Shown piece by piece: positions 36,779 to 45,559 of a DNA stretch of 64,000 nt. Every line of letters starts with the position of its first letter. The stretch's first letter is position 1. Origin of the DNA: Janthinobacterium lividum (GTDB lineage Bacteria > Pseudomonadota > Gammaproteobacteria > Burkholderiales > Burkholderiaceae_D); contig NZ_JAAOLY010000017.1 of assembly GCF_011601275.1 (NCBI RefSeq), forward strand, positions 62,001 through 126,000. The letters run 5' to 3'. The translations under genes were made by a program, and so were the position numbers. Under the pieces are notes generated by a model. The model was not told where the DNA came from and ran no database searches. It worked only from the letters and a program-made list of their open reading frames with translations.

Positions 36779-37168
36779 TCAGGCGGCCGCGCTGGCACGC
36801 GCCTGCAGTTGCGACAGCACCAGGTGGGCCGACGACAGATTCGTTGCGCACGCCACGTTGTGTACGTCGCAGGCGCGCACCAGGGCGTTGATGTCCGGCT
36901 CGTGCGGCTGCGGCGTCATCGGGTCGCGCAGAAAGATCACGCAATCGATCAAGCCTTCCACCAGCAGCGAGCCGATCTGCAAGTCGCCGCCGAACGGGCC
37001 TGAATGCTTGCGCTCGACTGCCAGGCCCAGTTCATTGATCAGGCGCCCGCCCGTGGTGCCCGTGGCCGACAGTTCGCAGCCCTTCAAAAAATCCAGGTAT
37101 TCGCCCGCCAGGGTAATCATGTCATCTTTTTTCTTGTCGTGGGCAATCAGGGCGATGCGTGTTTTCAT
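36779..37168 (-). CDS. mgsA: Methylglyoxal synthase
   Basis: A 129-residue enzyme turning dihydroxyacetone phosphate into methylglyoxal and phosphate, a glycolytic bypass. The catalytic features are present: [13 protein letters not shown] at the N-terminus, the phosphate loop [27 protein letters not shown] with the essential Asp, and [20 protein letters not shown]. The size is that of the short MgsA form. It lies between the EamA exporter gene and qor in a compact operon (gaps of 28 and 22 bases). Confidence 0.95.
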   Translation of the reverse strand: MKTRIALIAHDKKKDDMITLAGEYLDFLKGCELSATGTTGGRLINELGLAVERKHSGPFGGDLQIGSLLVEGLIDCVIFLRDPMTPQPHEPDINALVRACDVHNVACATNLSSAHLVLSQLQARASAAA

Positions 37169-37196
37169 GGTGAGGACTTTTCAGTGGGTGGAGGAA

Positions 37197-38117
37197 TTAT
37201 TTCTTTTTCGAGAGCAAGTAAATACCGGCCAATACAAGGCTGGTGCCAGCCAGTTGCCAGTTGGTGATCGGTTCATCGAGGATCATGGCGCCCAGGAACA
37301 GGGTCGACACGGGGCCAATCATGCCCGCCTGCGAAGCGACGGGCGCGCCGATGCGTTCGACGGCGATCATCGTCATGAAGACGGGCATCACCGTGCAAAA
37401 GATGCCATTGAGCAAGGATAAGCCATACACGGGCATGGGCTGGATCAGCAGTTCGACGGGGCGCAAAATGAAAAATTGAAAGATGCAGGCAAAGCTGGCC
37501 ACGCACATCGCGTAGCTGACCAGACGCATCGAGCCGATGCGTTTCACCAATTCACCGGAGCCCAGCAGATACACGGCATACGAGCAGGCCGAACCCAGCA
37601 CCAAGGTGGAACCGAGCGCCACATTGCTGGCGCCGCCCTGCAAGTCGTGCACGAACACGAGCACGATGCCGCAGTACGAGGTCAGCAAGGCCAGCCACTG
37701 CAAGCGGCTGATGCTCTGCTTGAAGTACACGGTGGTAATCAGGAGCACGAAGGTGGGCGTGAGGAACAGGATCAATCGCTCGAGCCCCACGGAAATGTAT
37801 TGCAGGCCCAGGAAATCCAGATAGCTGGACAGGTAATAACCGACGAGGCCCAGCCCGACGAGGCGCAGGCGGTCGCTGTTTGATAGCGGCGGCTCCGTGC
37901 GCATCTGCCAGTACGCGATGACGGCGAACACGGGCAGCGAAAAGATCATCCGGAAGGCGATCAGGGTGACGGCGTCGATCTGGTAGCGGTACAGCAGCTT
38001 GGCAACGATGGCCTTGGTGGAAAACAGCACCGCCCCGCCCACGGCGATGGCCAGGCCACCGAGGTAGACGGAACGGGGAAGCGAAGATGGGGTTGCTTGC
38101 GGGGAACTGGAGCTCAT
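37197..38117 (-). CDS. EamA-family (DMT) transporter
   Basis: A 306-residue membrane protein with ten helices in two EamA repeats. The first starts at YLGGLAIAVGGAVLFSTKAI with the typical STKAIVAKLLY segment; the second ends GPVSTLFLGAMILDEPITNW and QLAGTSLVLAGIYLLSKKK. The start at 38117 (MSSSSPQATPS) leaves a short cytoplasmic N-terminus; the longer frame is unlikely. Members export or import metabolites. First gene of the operon that continues with mgsA, qor and the 37-residue ORF. Confidence 0.88.
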   Translation of the reverse strand: MSSSSPQATPSSLPRSVYLGGLAIAVGGAVLFSTKAIVAKLLYRYQIDAVTLIAFRMIFSLPVFAVIAYWQMRTEPPLSNSDRLRLVGLGLVGYYLSSYLDFLGLQYISVGLERLILFLTPTFVLLITTVYFKQSISRLQWLALLTSYCGIVLVFVHDLQGGASNVALGSTLVLGSACSYAVYLLGSGELVKRIGSMRLVSYAMCVASFACIFQFFILRPVELLIQPMPVYGLSLLNGIFCTVMPVFMTMIAVERIGAPVASQAGMIGPVSTLFLGAMILDEPITNWQLAGTSLVLAGIYLLSKKK

Positions 38118-38191
38118 GCCCAGATTGTAAGGCAAAAGCCAAAGACGGCTGCAACGCCCATACCGTTGGTAAAGGCTGGGCGCAGGTCGGA

Positions 38192-38227
38192 CGTAGGTCG
38201 GGTTAGCCCAAAGGGCGTAACCCGACA
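38192..38227. repeat. Interspersed palindromic repeat, single unit
   Basis: One copy, CGTAGGTCGGGTTAGCCC ... GGGCGTAACCCGACA, lies 17 bases after the phoD stop codon and before the EamA gene. It differs from the paired copies by compensating changes in the stem (GGGTTA with TAACCC), which supports selection on the hairpin. Confidence 0.82.
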
Positions 38228-38244
38228 ACACCCCAGTGCGGCAT

Positions 38245-40728
38245 TTAGGAGACGACCACCGCCGCCGCACCCGCCGTCACGGTCGCCGTCGTCACCCGCG
38301 CAATCACGTTCGCCGGCGCCGCCGTGCCGATCAGCTTGTTCACCTGCTTGAACTGCGCCACCAGCTTGCCCGGCGTCAAAGTGACCACCGTGTAGCCCTG
38401 CGCATCCGTGTTCAGATGCTTGATCCACGGGTTGTTGCCCAGGCCGGATAATTGCTGCGCCAGGCCCAGCAGAGTCGCACTGAAGTCAGTGCTCGCTTTC
38501 AATCCAGCCTGCACGGCAGCGACCGTAGCGTCCAGTTGCGCTTCCGGCACGCCCTTGGCGGCCAGGGCGCCGCGCAGCTGCACGCGCAATTGCTCCAGCA
38601 GGCTGTCGACGGTGGGCGCCGCCTTGCCCATGGTGTAGTCGAGCAGGTTGACGTCGAGATTGACCGTGCCCAGGCCCGTAACGGGGATGGCCAGCGGATA
38701 GCTGACGAGGGTGCCGATATCGCCCATGCTGCCGGCGGCCGACTTCAGGTAGCTGAAGAAGGAGTCCGAGCTGACGCCAGCCGACACCAGGTCCACCATC
38801 ACGGGCGTGCCGCCGCCCGCTGCGTCAAAATCGTCGCTGACGGTGCCGGCAAAGAACGAGTGGATATCGCCGGTAAGCGCCACCACGTTGCCGATGGCAT
38901 TGGTTTTCAGGTGCGCCATCAGGTTCTTGCGCTCGCTGTTGTAGCCATCCCACTGGTCGCAATTGAGCAGGAAACGTGTAAAGAACGGCGCCAGCGCAGC
39001 CTGCTGGCCCGAAGCGGCGACAAAGCTCGATGCCGCGCCCTTGGCCTGCACGTCGGGCTTGATCCAGCCGAAGGCGATCACTTGCGCGGCGGCGGCCGGC
39101 GAAGCGCTGTTGTAGGCGGCCACAGTGATGCCGGCCTGGGCCGCGCTCAAACCAGCGCCCACGGCGGCGGCGCCCTGGGCGCTGGCGTTCGCCGCCGCGC
39201 CGGCAATGGCCATGGCCGCCGCCTGCGCCACGTTTTGCGCGGCGCCCGCCGTGGAAGCTGCCACGATGGCGGACGCCAGCGGCACGCTGCCGCCCACCAA
39301 AGGCAGGGTGCTGGCGATGGCCTGGCCCACCTTGCTCATGGCGCTCAGCGCCAGCAGGGTGGCGATCGCATCCGTGCCATTCAAGCCCATGCGCAGCAGG
39401 GACACTTCATTGCCCCACAGCTTCCAGGTGGAGGTCGCCGCCTTCATCTTGCTTTTCCACCAGTCGCGCTGCGTGCTGCCCAGCATGCCGACGGCGGCCA
39501 GCGGGTCGGCGCCAGCCTTGGTGGCGGCCGCCATTTTCTGCCCTTCGACGTTGTCGAACAGCGCCTGCGGCACCAGATAGCGGCTGCCGATGCTGCCCAG
39601 CGGCTTGCCCGTGGCCGGGTTGATGGTCGATTCGGCGATCGCATGGTCGGCGCGGTACAGGCGCTCGTCCGTCATCACCAGCTGCATCAGTTTGCCGAAC
39701 TGGAAATCGCGGTAGATCTGGATGTTCTGGAACGTGGTCGCGGCGGCGTCAAACGTGACGTCGGCCGGCATGTACTCGAACCAGGCCTGATTGGCGCTGC
39801 GGCGGCGGGCCGGCTGGTGCAAATCGCTGCCATCCGTCGCCACGATGCCTTCATAGGTGGAGGCGTCCTGCCAGGCATCGTCCGTGAACTCGTGGTCATC
39901 CCAGACGGCAATGAAGGCGAAGCGCTCGTGCACGGCTTGCAGGCGCGCATCGGTGCGGTATTTCTTGTACAGGTAGCGGTAATCGGCCACGGTGGTGGCG
40001 TACTTGGCGCCCGCGCTGCCGCTCTTGAACGTGCCATCGGGCAATTTCAGCTGGTCGTGGCGGCTTTCCACGGCGCCGCTCTGGAAGGCCTCGCCCACCG
40101 TTTCATAGATGTAGTCGCCCAGGTGGACGATGAAATCGAGCGATTCGTTGGCGGCGATATGCGACAGCGCGCCCCAGTGGTTGATGCTCCAGTCCTGACA
40201 CGTCAGGTAGGCGAACTGCAGCTGCGACACGTCGGCCGTGGCGGCAGGCGCCGTCTTGAAGCGACCCACGTTCGAGCGCACGTCGCCGGCGATGAACTGG
40301 TAAAAATACACCTGCCCCGGCTGCAAGCCCGTCACCTTGTGGCGCAGGGTATTGTCGAAATCGGCTTTCAATGGCAGCTTGGCGTCGACGATGGGTGTGC
40401 CCGCCAGGGCCGTGTTGCCGCCCAGGGCGGCCGTATTGTCGCTGGCGCTGACGATCAGGCGCACGGCAACGTCGGACTTGCCGGCAACGGCGGGCGCGAC
40501 GGCGTCAAAACTGGCGGGCACGACGCGCGTCCACAGCATGGCGCTGTCGGCGCGCGGGTCGCCCGAGGCCACGCTTTGCGGGAATTTCCAGTCGCTGCCC
40601 GAGGCCAGCGGCACGCCGGGATCGCTGTAGTCGGTGCTGCCGCAGGCGGCCAGGCCGACGGTGGCCACGGAGACCGTGATAAAGCCGCCCAATTTCAGAA
40701 ATTGCCGCCTGTCCATTTGACTTGCCAT
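38245..40728 (-). CDS. PhoD-like alkaline phosphatase, Tat-exported
   Basis: An 827-residue metallophosphatase. The N-terminus is an ideal Tat signal (MDRRQFLKLGGFITVSVATV) that also ends in a lipobox-like LAAC. A Fn3-like PhoD_N domain (SVASGDPRADSAMLWTRVVP) precedes the catalytic domain: LTCQDWSINHWGALSHIA, DFIVHLGDYIYETVGEAFQS, IAVWDDHEFTDDAWQD, and VALTGDIHSFFAGTVSDDF. Residues of about 450-548 are a long Ala-rich insert (VAQAAAMAIAGAAANASAQG) not normal for PhoD. The enzyme likely hydrolyses phosphodi- or monoesters outside the cytoplasm. A second in-frame Met lies 4 residues after the start. Confidence 0.92.
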   Translation of the reverse strand: MASQMDRRQFLKLGGFITVSVATVGLAACGSTDYSDPGVPLASGSDWKFPQSVASGDPRADSAMLWTRVVPASFDAVAPAVAGKSDVAVRLIVSASDNTAALGGNTALAGTPIVDAKLPLKADFDNTLRHKVTGLQPGQVYFYQFIAGDVRSNVGRFKTAPAATADVSQLQFAYLTCQDWSINHWGALSHIAANESLDFIVHLGDYIYETVGEAFQSGAVESRHDQLKLPDGTFKSGSAGAKYATTVADYRYLYKKYRTDARLQAVHERFAFIAVWDDHEFTDDAWQDASTYEGIVATDGSDLHQPARRRSANQAWFEYMPADVTFDAAATTFQNIQIYRDFQFGKLMQLVMTDERLYRADHAIAESTINPATGKPLGSIGSRYLVPQALFDNVEGQKMAAATKAGADPLAAVGMLGSTQRDWWKSKMKAATSTWKLWGNEVSLLRMGLNGTDAIATLLALSAMSKVGQAIASTLPLVGGSVPLASAIVAASTAGAAQNVAQAAAMAIAGAAANASAQGAAAVGAGLSAAQAGITVAAYNSASPAAAAQVIAFGWIKPDVQAKGAASSFVAASGQQAALAPFFTRFLLNCDQWDGYNSERKNLMAHLKTNAIGNVVALTGDIHSFFAGTVSDDFDAAGGGTPVMVDLVSAGVSSDSFFSYLKSAAGSMGDIGTLVSYPLAIPVTGLGTVNLDVNLLDYTMGKAAPTVDSLLEQLRVQLRGALAAKGVPEAQLDATVAAVQAGLKASTDFSATLLGLAQQLSGLGNNPWIKHLNTDAQGYTVVTLTPGKLVAQFKQVNKLIGTAAPANVIARVTTATVTAGAAAVVVS

Positions 40729-40871
40729 GATGTCGCGCCCTCGATATGGTGAAAGCGCGTCACTTTAGCAACAGATTGTGTCATCCTGATGACGGGGCCA
40801 TGCCGCTTGCCAAGGGGCCGATATGCTAAAATGTCGGCCACAATTGAACACCCGTCTAAGGAAGATTCGAC

Positions 40872-41597
40872 ATGGCAGGACATAGCAAATGGGCCAATAT
40901 CAAGCATAAAAAGGCTGCCACCGATGCCAAGCGCGGCAAAATCTGGACGCGCCTGATCAAGGAAATCACGGTCGCGGCCCGCATGGGCGGCGCCGACGCC
41001 ATTACCAATCCGCGCCTGCGCCTGGCCGTCGACAAGGCGGCTGATGCCAATATGCCAAAAGACAACGTCCAGCGCGCGATCAACCGCGGCAGCGGCGGCG
41101 TCGATGGCGCCAACTACGAAGAAGTACGCTACGAAGGCTACGGCGTGGGCGGCGCGGCCGTCATCGTCGAATGCATGACCGACAACAAGGTACGCACGGT
41201 AGCCGAGGTGCGCAACGCCTTCAACAAGAACGGCGGCAACATGGGCAACGAAGGCTCCGTCGCCTTCATGTTCCAGCACTGCGGCCAGCTGCTGTTCGCG
41301 CCGGGCACCGACGAAGACAAGCTGATGGAAGCTGCCCTGGAAGCGGGCGCCGACGACGTCATCGCCGATGAAGAAGGCGGCTTCGAAGTGGTCACTCCCG
41401 TGCACGATTTCGCCACCGTCAAGGAAGCGCTGGAAGCGGCCGGCTTCAAGGCCGAAGTGGCCGAAGTCATCATGAAACCGGCGACGGAAACCGTCTACAC
41501 CGGCGACGACGCCATCAAGATGCAAAAGCTGATCGATGCGCTGGAACTGCTGGACGATGTCCAGGAAGTCTTCACCAACGCATTAATAGAGAATTAA
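40872..41597 (+). CDS. yebC: YebC/PmpR-family protein
   Basis: A 241-residue protein of the YebC/TACO1 family, full length. It begins [20 protein letters not shown], the conserved N-terminal signature, and has [20 protein letters not shown] and the [20 protein letters not shown] block. Members have been described as DNA-binding regulators and more recently as factors helping ribosomes through proline stretches. AAGGAAGA is well placed before the ATG. It lies 60 bases before purD, an arrangement common in betaproteobacteria. Confidence 0.96.
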   Translation: MAGHSKWANIKHKKAATDAKRGKIWTRLIKEITVAARMGGADAITNPRLRLAVDKAADANMPKDNVQRAINRGSGGVDGANYEEVRYEGYGVGGAAVIVECMTDNKVRTVAEVRNAFNKNGGNMGNEGSVAFMFQHCGQLLFAPGTDEDKLMEAALEAGADDVIADEEGGFEVVTPVHDFATVKEALEAAGFKAEVAEVIMKPATETVYTGDDAIKMQKLIDALELLDDVQEVFTNALIEN

Positions 41598-41657
41598 TCA
41601 CTCTGTACACAAGGGCGGCACCGCCGCCCTGCAACCCACATTGAACGAACGGTCCCT

Positions 41658-42926
41658 ATGAAAATTCTGGTAGTCGGCTCTGGCGGCCGCGAACACGCCC
41701 TGGCCTGGAAACTGGCCCAGTCCGAACGCATACAGATGGTGTATGTCGCGCCGGGCAACGGCGGCACCGCGCGCGATGCGCGCCTGGTCAATCTCGACAT
41801 CAGCGATCCGCAATTGCTGGCCGACTTCGTTCAGCAGGAACACATCGGCCTGACCGTCGTCGGTCCGGAAGTGCCGCTGGCGGCCGGCATCGTCAACCTG
41901 TTCCGCTCGCGCGGCCTGAAAATCTTCGGCCCGACGAAAGAAGCGGCGCAGCTGGAATCGTCGAAAGACTTCGCCAAGGCCTTCATGCAGCGCCACGGCA
42001 TCCCGACGGCCGCCTACCAGACATTCTCCGACGTCGCTCCCGCGCATGCCTACATCGACGCCATGGGCGCGCCGATCGTCATCAAGGCCGACGGCCTGGC
42101 CGCCGGCAAGGGCGTCGTCGTTGCCATGACCCTGGAAGAAGCGCACCAGGCGGTCGACATGATGCTGTCCGATAACCAGTTCGGCGACGCCGGCGCGCGC
42201 ATCGTCATCGAGGAATTCCTCGCCGGCGAAGAAGCGAGCTTCATCGTCATGTGCGACGGCAAGAACATCCTGCCGCTGGCCACCAGCCAGGATCATAAAC
42301 GCCTGAAGGACCACGACCAGGGCCCGAACACGGGCGGCATGGGCGCGTATTCGCCGGCGCCGATCGTCACGCCGGCCATGCATGCGCGCGTCATGCGCGA
42401 GATCATCGTGCCGACCATCCAGGGCATGGCCAAGGATGGCATCACGTTCACGGGCTTCCTGTACGCGGGCCTGATGATCGACGACAAGGGCACGCCGAAG
42501 ACGCTGGAATTCAACTGCCGCATGGGCGACCCGGAAACGCAGCCGATCATGGCGCGCCTGAAGACCGACCTGGTCACCGTCATGGAGCACGCCGTCAACG
42601 GCACCTTGGACGCCGTGGAACTGGAATGGGACCGCCGCACGGCCGTTGGCGTCGTGATGGCCGCCGCCGGCTACCCGGACGATCCCGTCAAGGGCACGGC
42701 GATCGGCGACATCCCTGCCGAAACGCCGGACTCCGTCACCTTCCATGCGGGTACCCGCATCGACGGCGAACGCCTGGTCACCAACGGTGGCCGCGTGCTG
42801 TGCGTGGTGGGCCTGGGCGACAGCATCAAGATGGCGCAGAAGCAGGCGTATGAAACCGTGGAAAAAATCCATTTCGACGGCGCGCAATACCGCCGCGACA
42901 TCGGCTGGCGCGGATTGAAGCATTGA
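41658..42926 (+). CDS. purD: Phosphoribosylamine-glycine ligase (GAR synthetase)
   Basis: A 422-residue ATP-grasp enzyme of purine synthesis, joining phosphoribosylamine and glycine. Landmarks: N-terminal MKILVVGSGGREHALAWKLA, GLTVVGPEVPLAAGI, APIVIKADGLAAGKGVVVAM, the ATP-grasp FLAGEEASFIVMCDGKNILP, QDHKRLKDHDQGPNTGGMGA, and LEFNCRMGDPETQPIMARL with metal ligands. Length and order are normal. A strong terminator follows, so purD is not transcribed into the unknown genes behind it. Confidence 0.98.
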   Translation: MKILVVGSGGREHALAWKLAQSERIQMVYVAPGNGGTARDARLVNLDISDPQLLADFVQQEHIGLTVVGPEVPLAAGIVNLFRSRGLKIFGPTKEAAQLESSKDFAKAFMQRHGIPTAAYQTFSDVAPAHAYIDAMGAPIVIKADGLAAGKGVVVAMTLEEAHQAVDMMLSDNQFGDAGARIVIEEFLAGEEASFIVMCDGKNILPLATSQDHKRLKDHDQGPNTGGMGAYSPAPIVTPAMHARVMREIIVPTIQGMAKDGITFTGFLYAGLMIDDKGTPKTLEFNCRMGDPETQPIMARLKTDLVTVMEHAVNGTLDAVELEWDRRTAVGVVMAAAGYPDDPVKGTAIGDIPAETPDSVTFHAGTRIDGERLVTNGGRVLCVVGLGDSIKMAQKQAYETVEKIHFDGAQYRRDIGWRGLKH

Positions 42927-42947
42927 TCTCCCCATAACGATCCCATG

Positions 42948-42988
42948 ACGGGGCCGGCGCGGACAGCATCCGCTCCGGCCCCGTTTTT
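42948..42988 (+). terminator. Strong terminator after purD
   Basis: ACGGGGCCGG (42948-42957) and CCGGCCCCGT (42975-42984) pair perfectly, with a further GCGGA/TCCGC stem inside, and TTTTT follows. It isolates purD from the paralogous gene group. Confidence 0.93.
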
Positions 42989-43007
42989 AATTACCCATGA
43001 AAAAACA

Positions 43008-43043
43008 CGTAGGTCAGGTTAGCGCGAAGCGCGTAACCCGACA
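43008..43043. repeat. Interspersed palindromic repeat, single unit
   Basis: CGTAGGTCAGGTTAGCGC ... GCGTAACCCGACA lies between the purD terminator and the first paralogous gene. One arm has a single mismatch (TCAGGT against ACCCGA). It marks the left border of the 3.2-kb group of unknown genes. Confidence 0.8.
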
Positions 43044-43120
43044 TTGCAGCGCCATGCGACACTCTGCACCGGAGAAATAATCTTTATCGTACGATTCCCT
43101 TTCTTATCCAATTTCCCGCC

Positions 43121-43867
43121 ATGACACGTCCAACAGCCATTGCCAACCCGAAGCATCTTTCCACGGCCGACCGCGTGACTAGGCTGGCAGTCGCACCGCT
43201 GCTGATCGCCGGCCTGGCCTGGTACTGGTTCAGCAGCTATGCCGTACCACGCTGTGACACCAGACAAACCGTGGCTGCGGTCACGGATGGCAAATTCAGC
43301 CTGCACGATATCAAACAGGCCGGTTATGCCTGGTCGCAAAAAACCCGTGGCTGCCTGGCTACTGTCAGCTCGAATGGCAAATCGATGCAATACGCGTATA
43401 CCGTGTCTCGCATCGAGGGTCGCCGCAAGAGCCGTATCGTCTACGACTATGCGCAGCCGGCGCTGATACAGGCGCGCTTCGGCAAGATCGCGTGGAACGG
43501 TGACTTCGTGCAGCAGGCAGAGCCGATCGGACGCGAGGCACTGTTGCAGGCGATGCTGGCAGGCATGGATGGTTTGCGCGGCAAACCGTTGCTGTTCCCG
43601 AACCTGGGCATGCTGCTGTCGCCGCAGCATTACCGCGAAATTGCCGATGTCGAAGCGGTCACGCCATGCCGCGAGGTGACACCCGGCATCCAGTCCTGCC
43701 GGCTGCTGGTCGAGCGTAACGATATCGCGCGCATGGCGCCAACCACCGTGTGGAGCCTCTCCGTGCTGCAGCAAGGCGACTTTACTTTCCAGCGCAGCAA
43801 GGATGGCAAGCACTGGTCCGTCACACCGCAGTTCAGGACAGAACTGGATCAGGCGCAACTTCAATAG
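43121..43867 (+). CDS. Unknown membrane-anchored protein, paralogous family member 1
   Basis: A 248-residue protein of no known family. One membrane helix (residues 21-39, RLAVAPLLIAGLAWYWFSS) is followed by an extracytoplasmic domain. Residues 26-123 align almost column by column with the C-terminal domain of the next gene product: VPxCD (Cys45), SLHDIKQAGY, RGCLAT (Cys78), QYAYTV and QARFGKI. A segment of about 95 residues (124-218) with its own Cys pair (183, 193) is then inserted before the shared end FTFQRSKDGKHWSVTPQF. The helical cytoplasmic domain of the other three members is absent. No clear ribosome-binding site. No function is proposed. Confidence 0.82.
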   Translation: MTRPTAIANPKHLSTADRVTRLAVAPLLIAGLAWYWFSSYAVPRCDTRQTVAAVTDGKFSLHDIKQAGYAWSQKTRGCLATVSSNGKSMQYAYTVSRIEGRRKSRIVYDYAQPALIQARFGKIAWNGDFVQQAEPIGREALLQAMLAGMDGLRGKPLLFPNLGMLLSPQHYREIADVEAVTPCREVTPGIQSCRLLVERNDIARMAPTTVWSLSVLQQGDFTFQRSKDGKHWSVTPQFRTELDQAQLQ

Positions 43868-43932
43868 TGCGCTGAGGAAACGAGAGTGCATTGTAAAATT
43901 AATCATCTTGATTCTTGTTAAACCCGTTCCCG

Positions 43933-44907
43933 ATGACAAGCGATCTCCCCGTGTCCACGCATACTTCCGTCGAGGCGCTGCATGTGCTGAAGCTGCTCAC
44001 GCGCCGCCAGCGCGAGCAGGCGCTTGCGCATCCCGACTTGCCACAGCTCGCCATCGGCACGCCGCTACCCGACACCTTGATGTGGTTGTACCTGCGCCAG
44101 ATCGTGACGCCCGAGGATGTGACAAGCCTGTTGTCGAGCGTGGCGCGCAACTTCAGCGGCGACGAGCTGGCACTGCGTTTGTCGATATTGCAGCAGCTGG
44201 TGGAAGCACTCAATCGCGTATCGCTCGATCATCTGCGTGACGAAACGCTGCCCACGCCGGGCGAGGCGCTGAACTGGATGCAGCATGTGGGACTGCTGCC
44301 GCGCGCAGAATTCAAGTCCATGGCCCAGCGCATCGCGTCCGGCGGCAGCGATGAGGCAAAGCGCATGGTCCAGCATGCGCAAAGGCGCCAGAATGAACAT
44401 AAAAAGGCGGTACGCGGCGTGATCCTCGATGGCCTGTTTCCCGGTTCGCGCCTGATCTGGGTCATCGTCGCGCCGCTGGCGCTGGCCGGCATGGTCTGGT
44501 ACGTGGTCAGTGGCAATTCTGTGCCCGAGTGCGACTTCACCGACACGATCGCCACCGTGACACGCATGCTCAACAAGGCGGTGCCGGAAGGCACGGGCAA
44601 AGCAAGCCTGCACGACGTGAAAGAAGCGGGTTACGTCTCGCCACACAATATCCGCGGCTGCCTGGCCACGATCGAGCTCGATGGCGAAAAGATGGACTAT
44701 GCCTATACCGTCGCGCGCGACGACAGCGGCAGCAAGAGCCGCATCAGCTATGTTGGTGCGCAGCCAATGCTGGTCCAGGCGCGCTTTGGCACCATCGAGG
44801 ATGGCGACTTTGCCTTCCGGCGCAGCAGCGGAGAAAGCGCCGTCAATGGCTGGTCGGTGACGCCGAAATTTGCCGGCGAACTGCGCCAGGCCAAAGTAAA
44901 AGTGTAA
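43933..44907 (+). CDS. Unknown membrane protein, paralogous family member 2 (both domains)
   Basis: A 324-residue protein joining both modules of this gene group. Residues 12-150 are a helical cytoplasmic domain made of two similar halves (EALHVLKLLTRRQREQAL with TLMWLYLRQIVTPEDVTSLL; EALNRVSLDHLRDETL with ALNWMQHVGLLPRAEFKSMA). A membrane helix (174-193, LIWVIVAPLALAGMVWYVVS) leads to an extracytoplasmic domain with Cys200 and Cys243 that matches member 1. The ATG at 43933 is used; a TTG at 43915 is an alternative. It follows member 1 by 65 bases and precedes member 3 by 4. Function unknown. Confidence 0.82.
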   Translation: MTSDLPVSTHTSVEALHVLKLLTRRQREQALAHPDLPQLAIGTPLPDTLMWLYLRQIVTPEDVTSLLSSVARNFSGDELALRLSILQQLVEALNRVSLDHLRDETLPTPGEALNWMQHVGLLPRAEFKSMAQRIASGGSDEAKRMVQHAQRRQNEHKKAVRGVILDGLFPGSRLIWVIVAPLALAGMVWYVVSGNSVPECDFTDTIATVTRMLNKAVPEGTGKASLHDVKEAGYVSPHNIRGCLATIELDGEKMDYAYTVARDDSGSKSRISYVGAQPMLVQARFGTIEDGDFAFRRSSGESAVNGWSVTPKFAGELRQAKVKV

Positions 44908-44911
44908 GTCC

Positions 44912-45559
44912 ATGCATATCGAACCGCCCCACGCATCGTTGAACCAGCTGCACCAGCTTGGCCTGATCACCGCGCAGGAACTGGACGAGGCCAACTCGGA
45001 ACGCGATGTCGCCGCCCATGAGCGCCTGCACCCGCCCGAGGATCCGGTCGACATGCCGGAGCTGACGCAGGACGCGGACCTGGTCAGCACCCTGGGCTGG
45101 CTGCTGCTGACCGATCTGCTGCCCAAGAATGATGTCGACAAGCGCGTGGCCAAACTGCCGCCCCGGCAACAGGCGCTGGCAGCCGAGGGCGTGCGGCACT
45201 ACAACCGCCGCGAGGTCGACGCCTTGTACGAGCTCGATTTGCTGAACCAGTTCCAGCGCGATGCGGCCCACGCTGCGGCACCGGCCGACCGCATGTTTTA
45301 TGCGCCCTGGATCGCCATGCGCTGGCTGGTGGTCAACGACATCCTGCCGACGGCGCAGTTCGAGGCGCTGGAAGTGCGCGTGCGTGAGCATGGCAGCGAA
45401 CTGACGCGCGACATCATGGAAGCGTCCAGGCTGCGCCATGGTCACGACCGCATCCCGTACAAGCGCCCACCGGCCTGGAAAGGCGCACTGATCGTGCTGG
45501 GGCTGATCCTGGTGATGTCCGTAGTGTACGGCTGGCTTAGCGGAGGCCTGCACCCATGA
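44912..45559 (+). CDS. Unknown tail-anchored helical protein, paralogous family member 3
   Basis: A 215-residue protein. Residues 11-160 carry the two-fold helical domain: first half LHQLGLITAQELDEA ... TLGWLLLTDLLPKNDVDKRV, second half ALYELDLLNQFQRDAA ... AMRWLVVNDILPTAQFEALE. A basic stretch (RIPYKRPPAWK) and one C-terminal membrane helix (190-208) follow, with only a few residues outside, so it is tail-anchored with the domain in the cytoplasm. It aligns with member 4 nearly without gaps over the first 170 residues. Its stop overlaps the start of member 4 as ATGA. Function unknown. Confidence 0.82.
   Translation: MHIEPPHASLNQLHQLGLITAQELDEANSERDVAAHERLHPPEDPVDMPELTQDADLVSTLGWLLLTDLLPKNDVDKRVAKLPPRQQALAAEGVRHYNRREVDALYELDLLNQFQRDAAHAAAPADRMFYAPWIAMRWLVVNDILPTAQFEALEVRVREHGSELTRDIMEASRLRHGHDRIPYKRPPAWKGALIVLGLILVMSVVYGWLSGGLHP

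Noticed and set aside
38452..40752. A 766-codon open frame on the plus strand opposite phoD
   Set aside because: It is fully antisense to the phosphatase gene, has no domain or ribosome-binding site, and shows the His/Arg-rich composition of a shadow frame.
40827..40832. A TAAAAT hexamer 40 bases before yebC as a promoter
   Set aside because: The only -35-like sequence upstream (TTGCCA) is at 14 bases, too close for a normal sigma-70 promoter.
43915..43932. TTG start extending paralogous family member 2 by six residues
   Set aside because: The ATG at 43933 is more usual, and neither has a ribosome-binding site; the extension adds nothing conserved.
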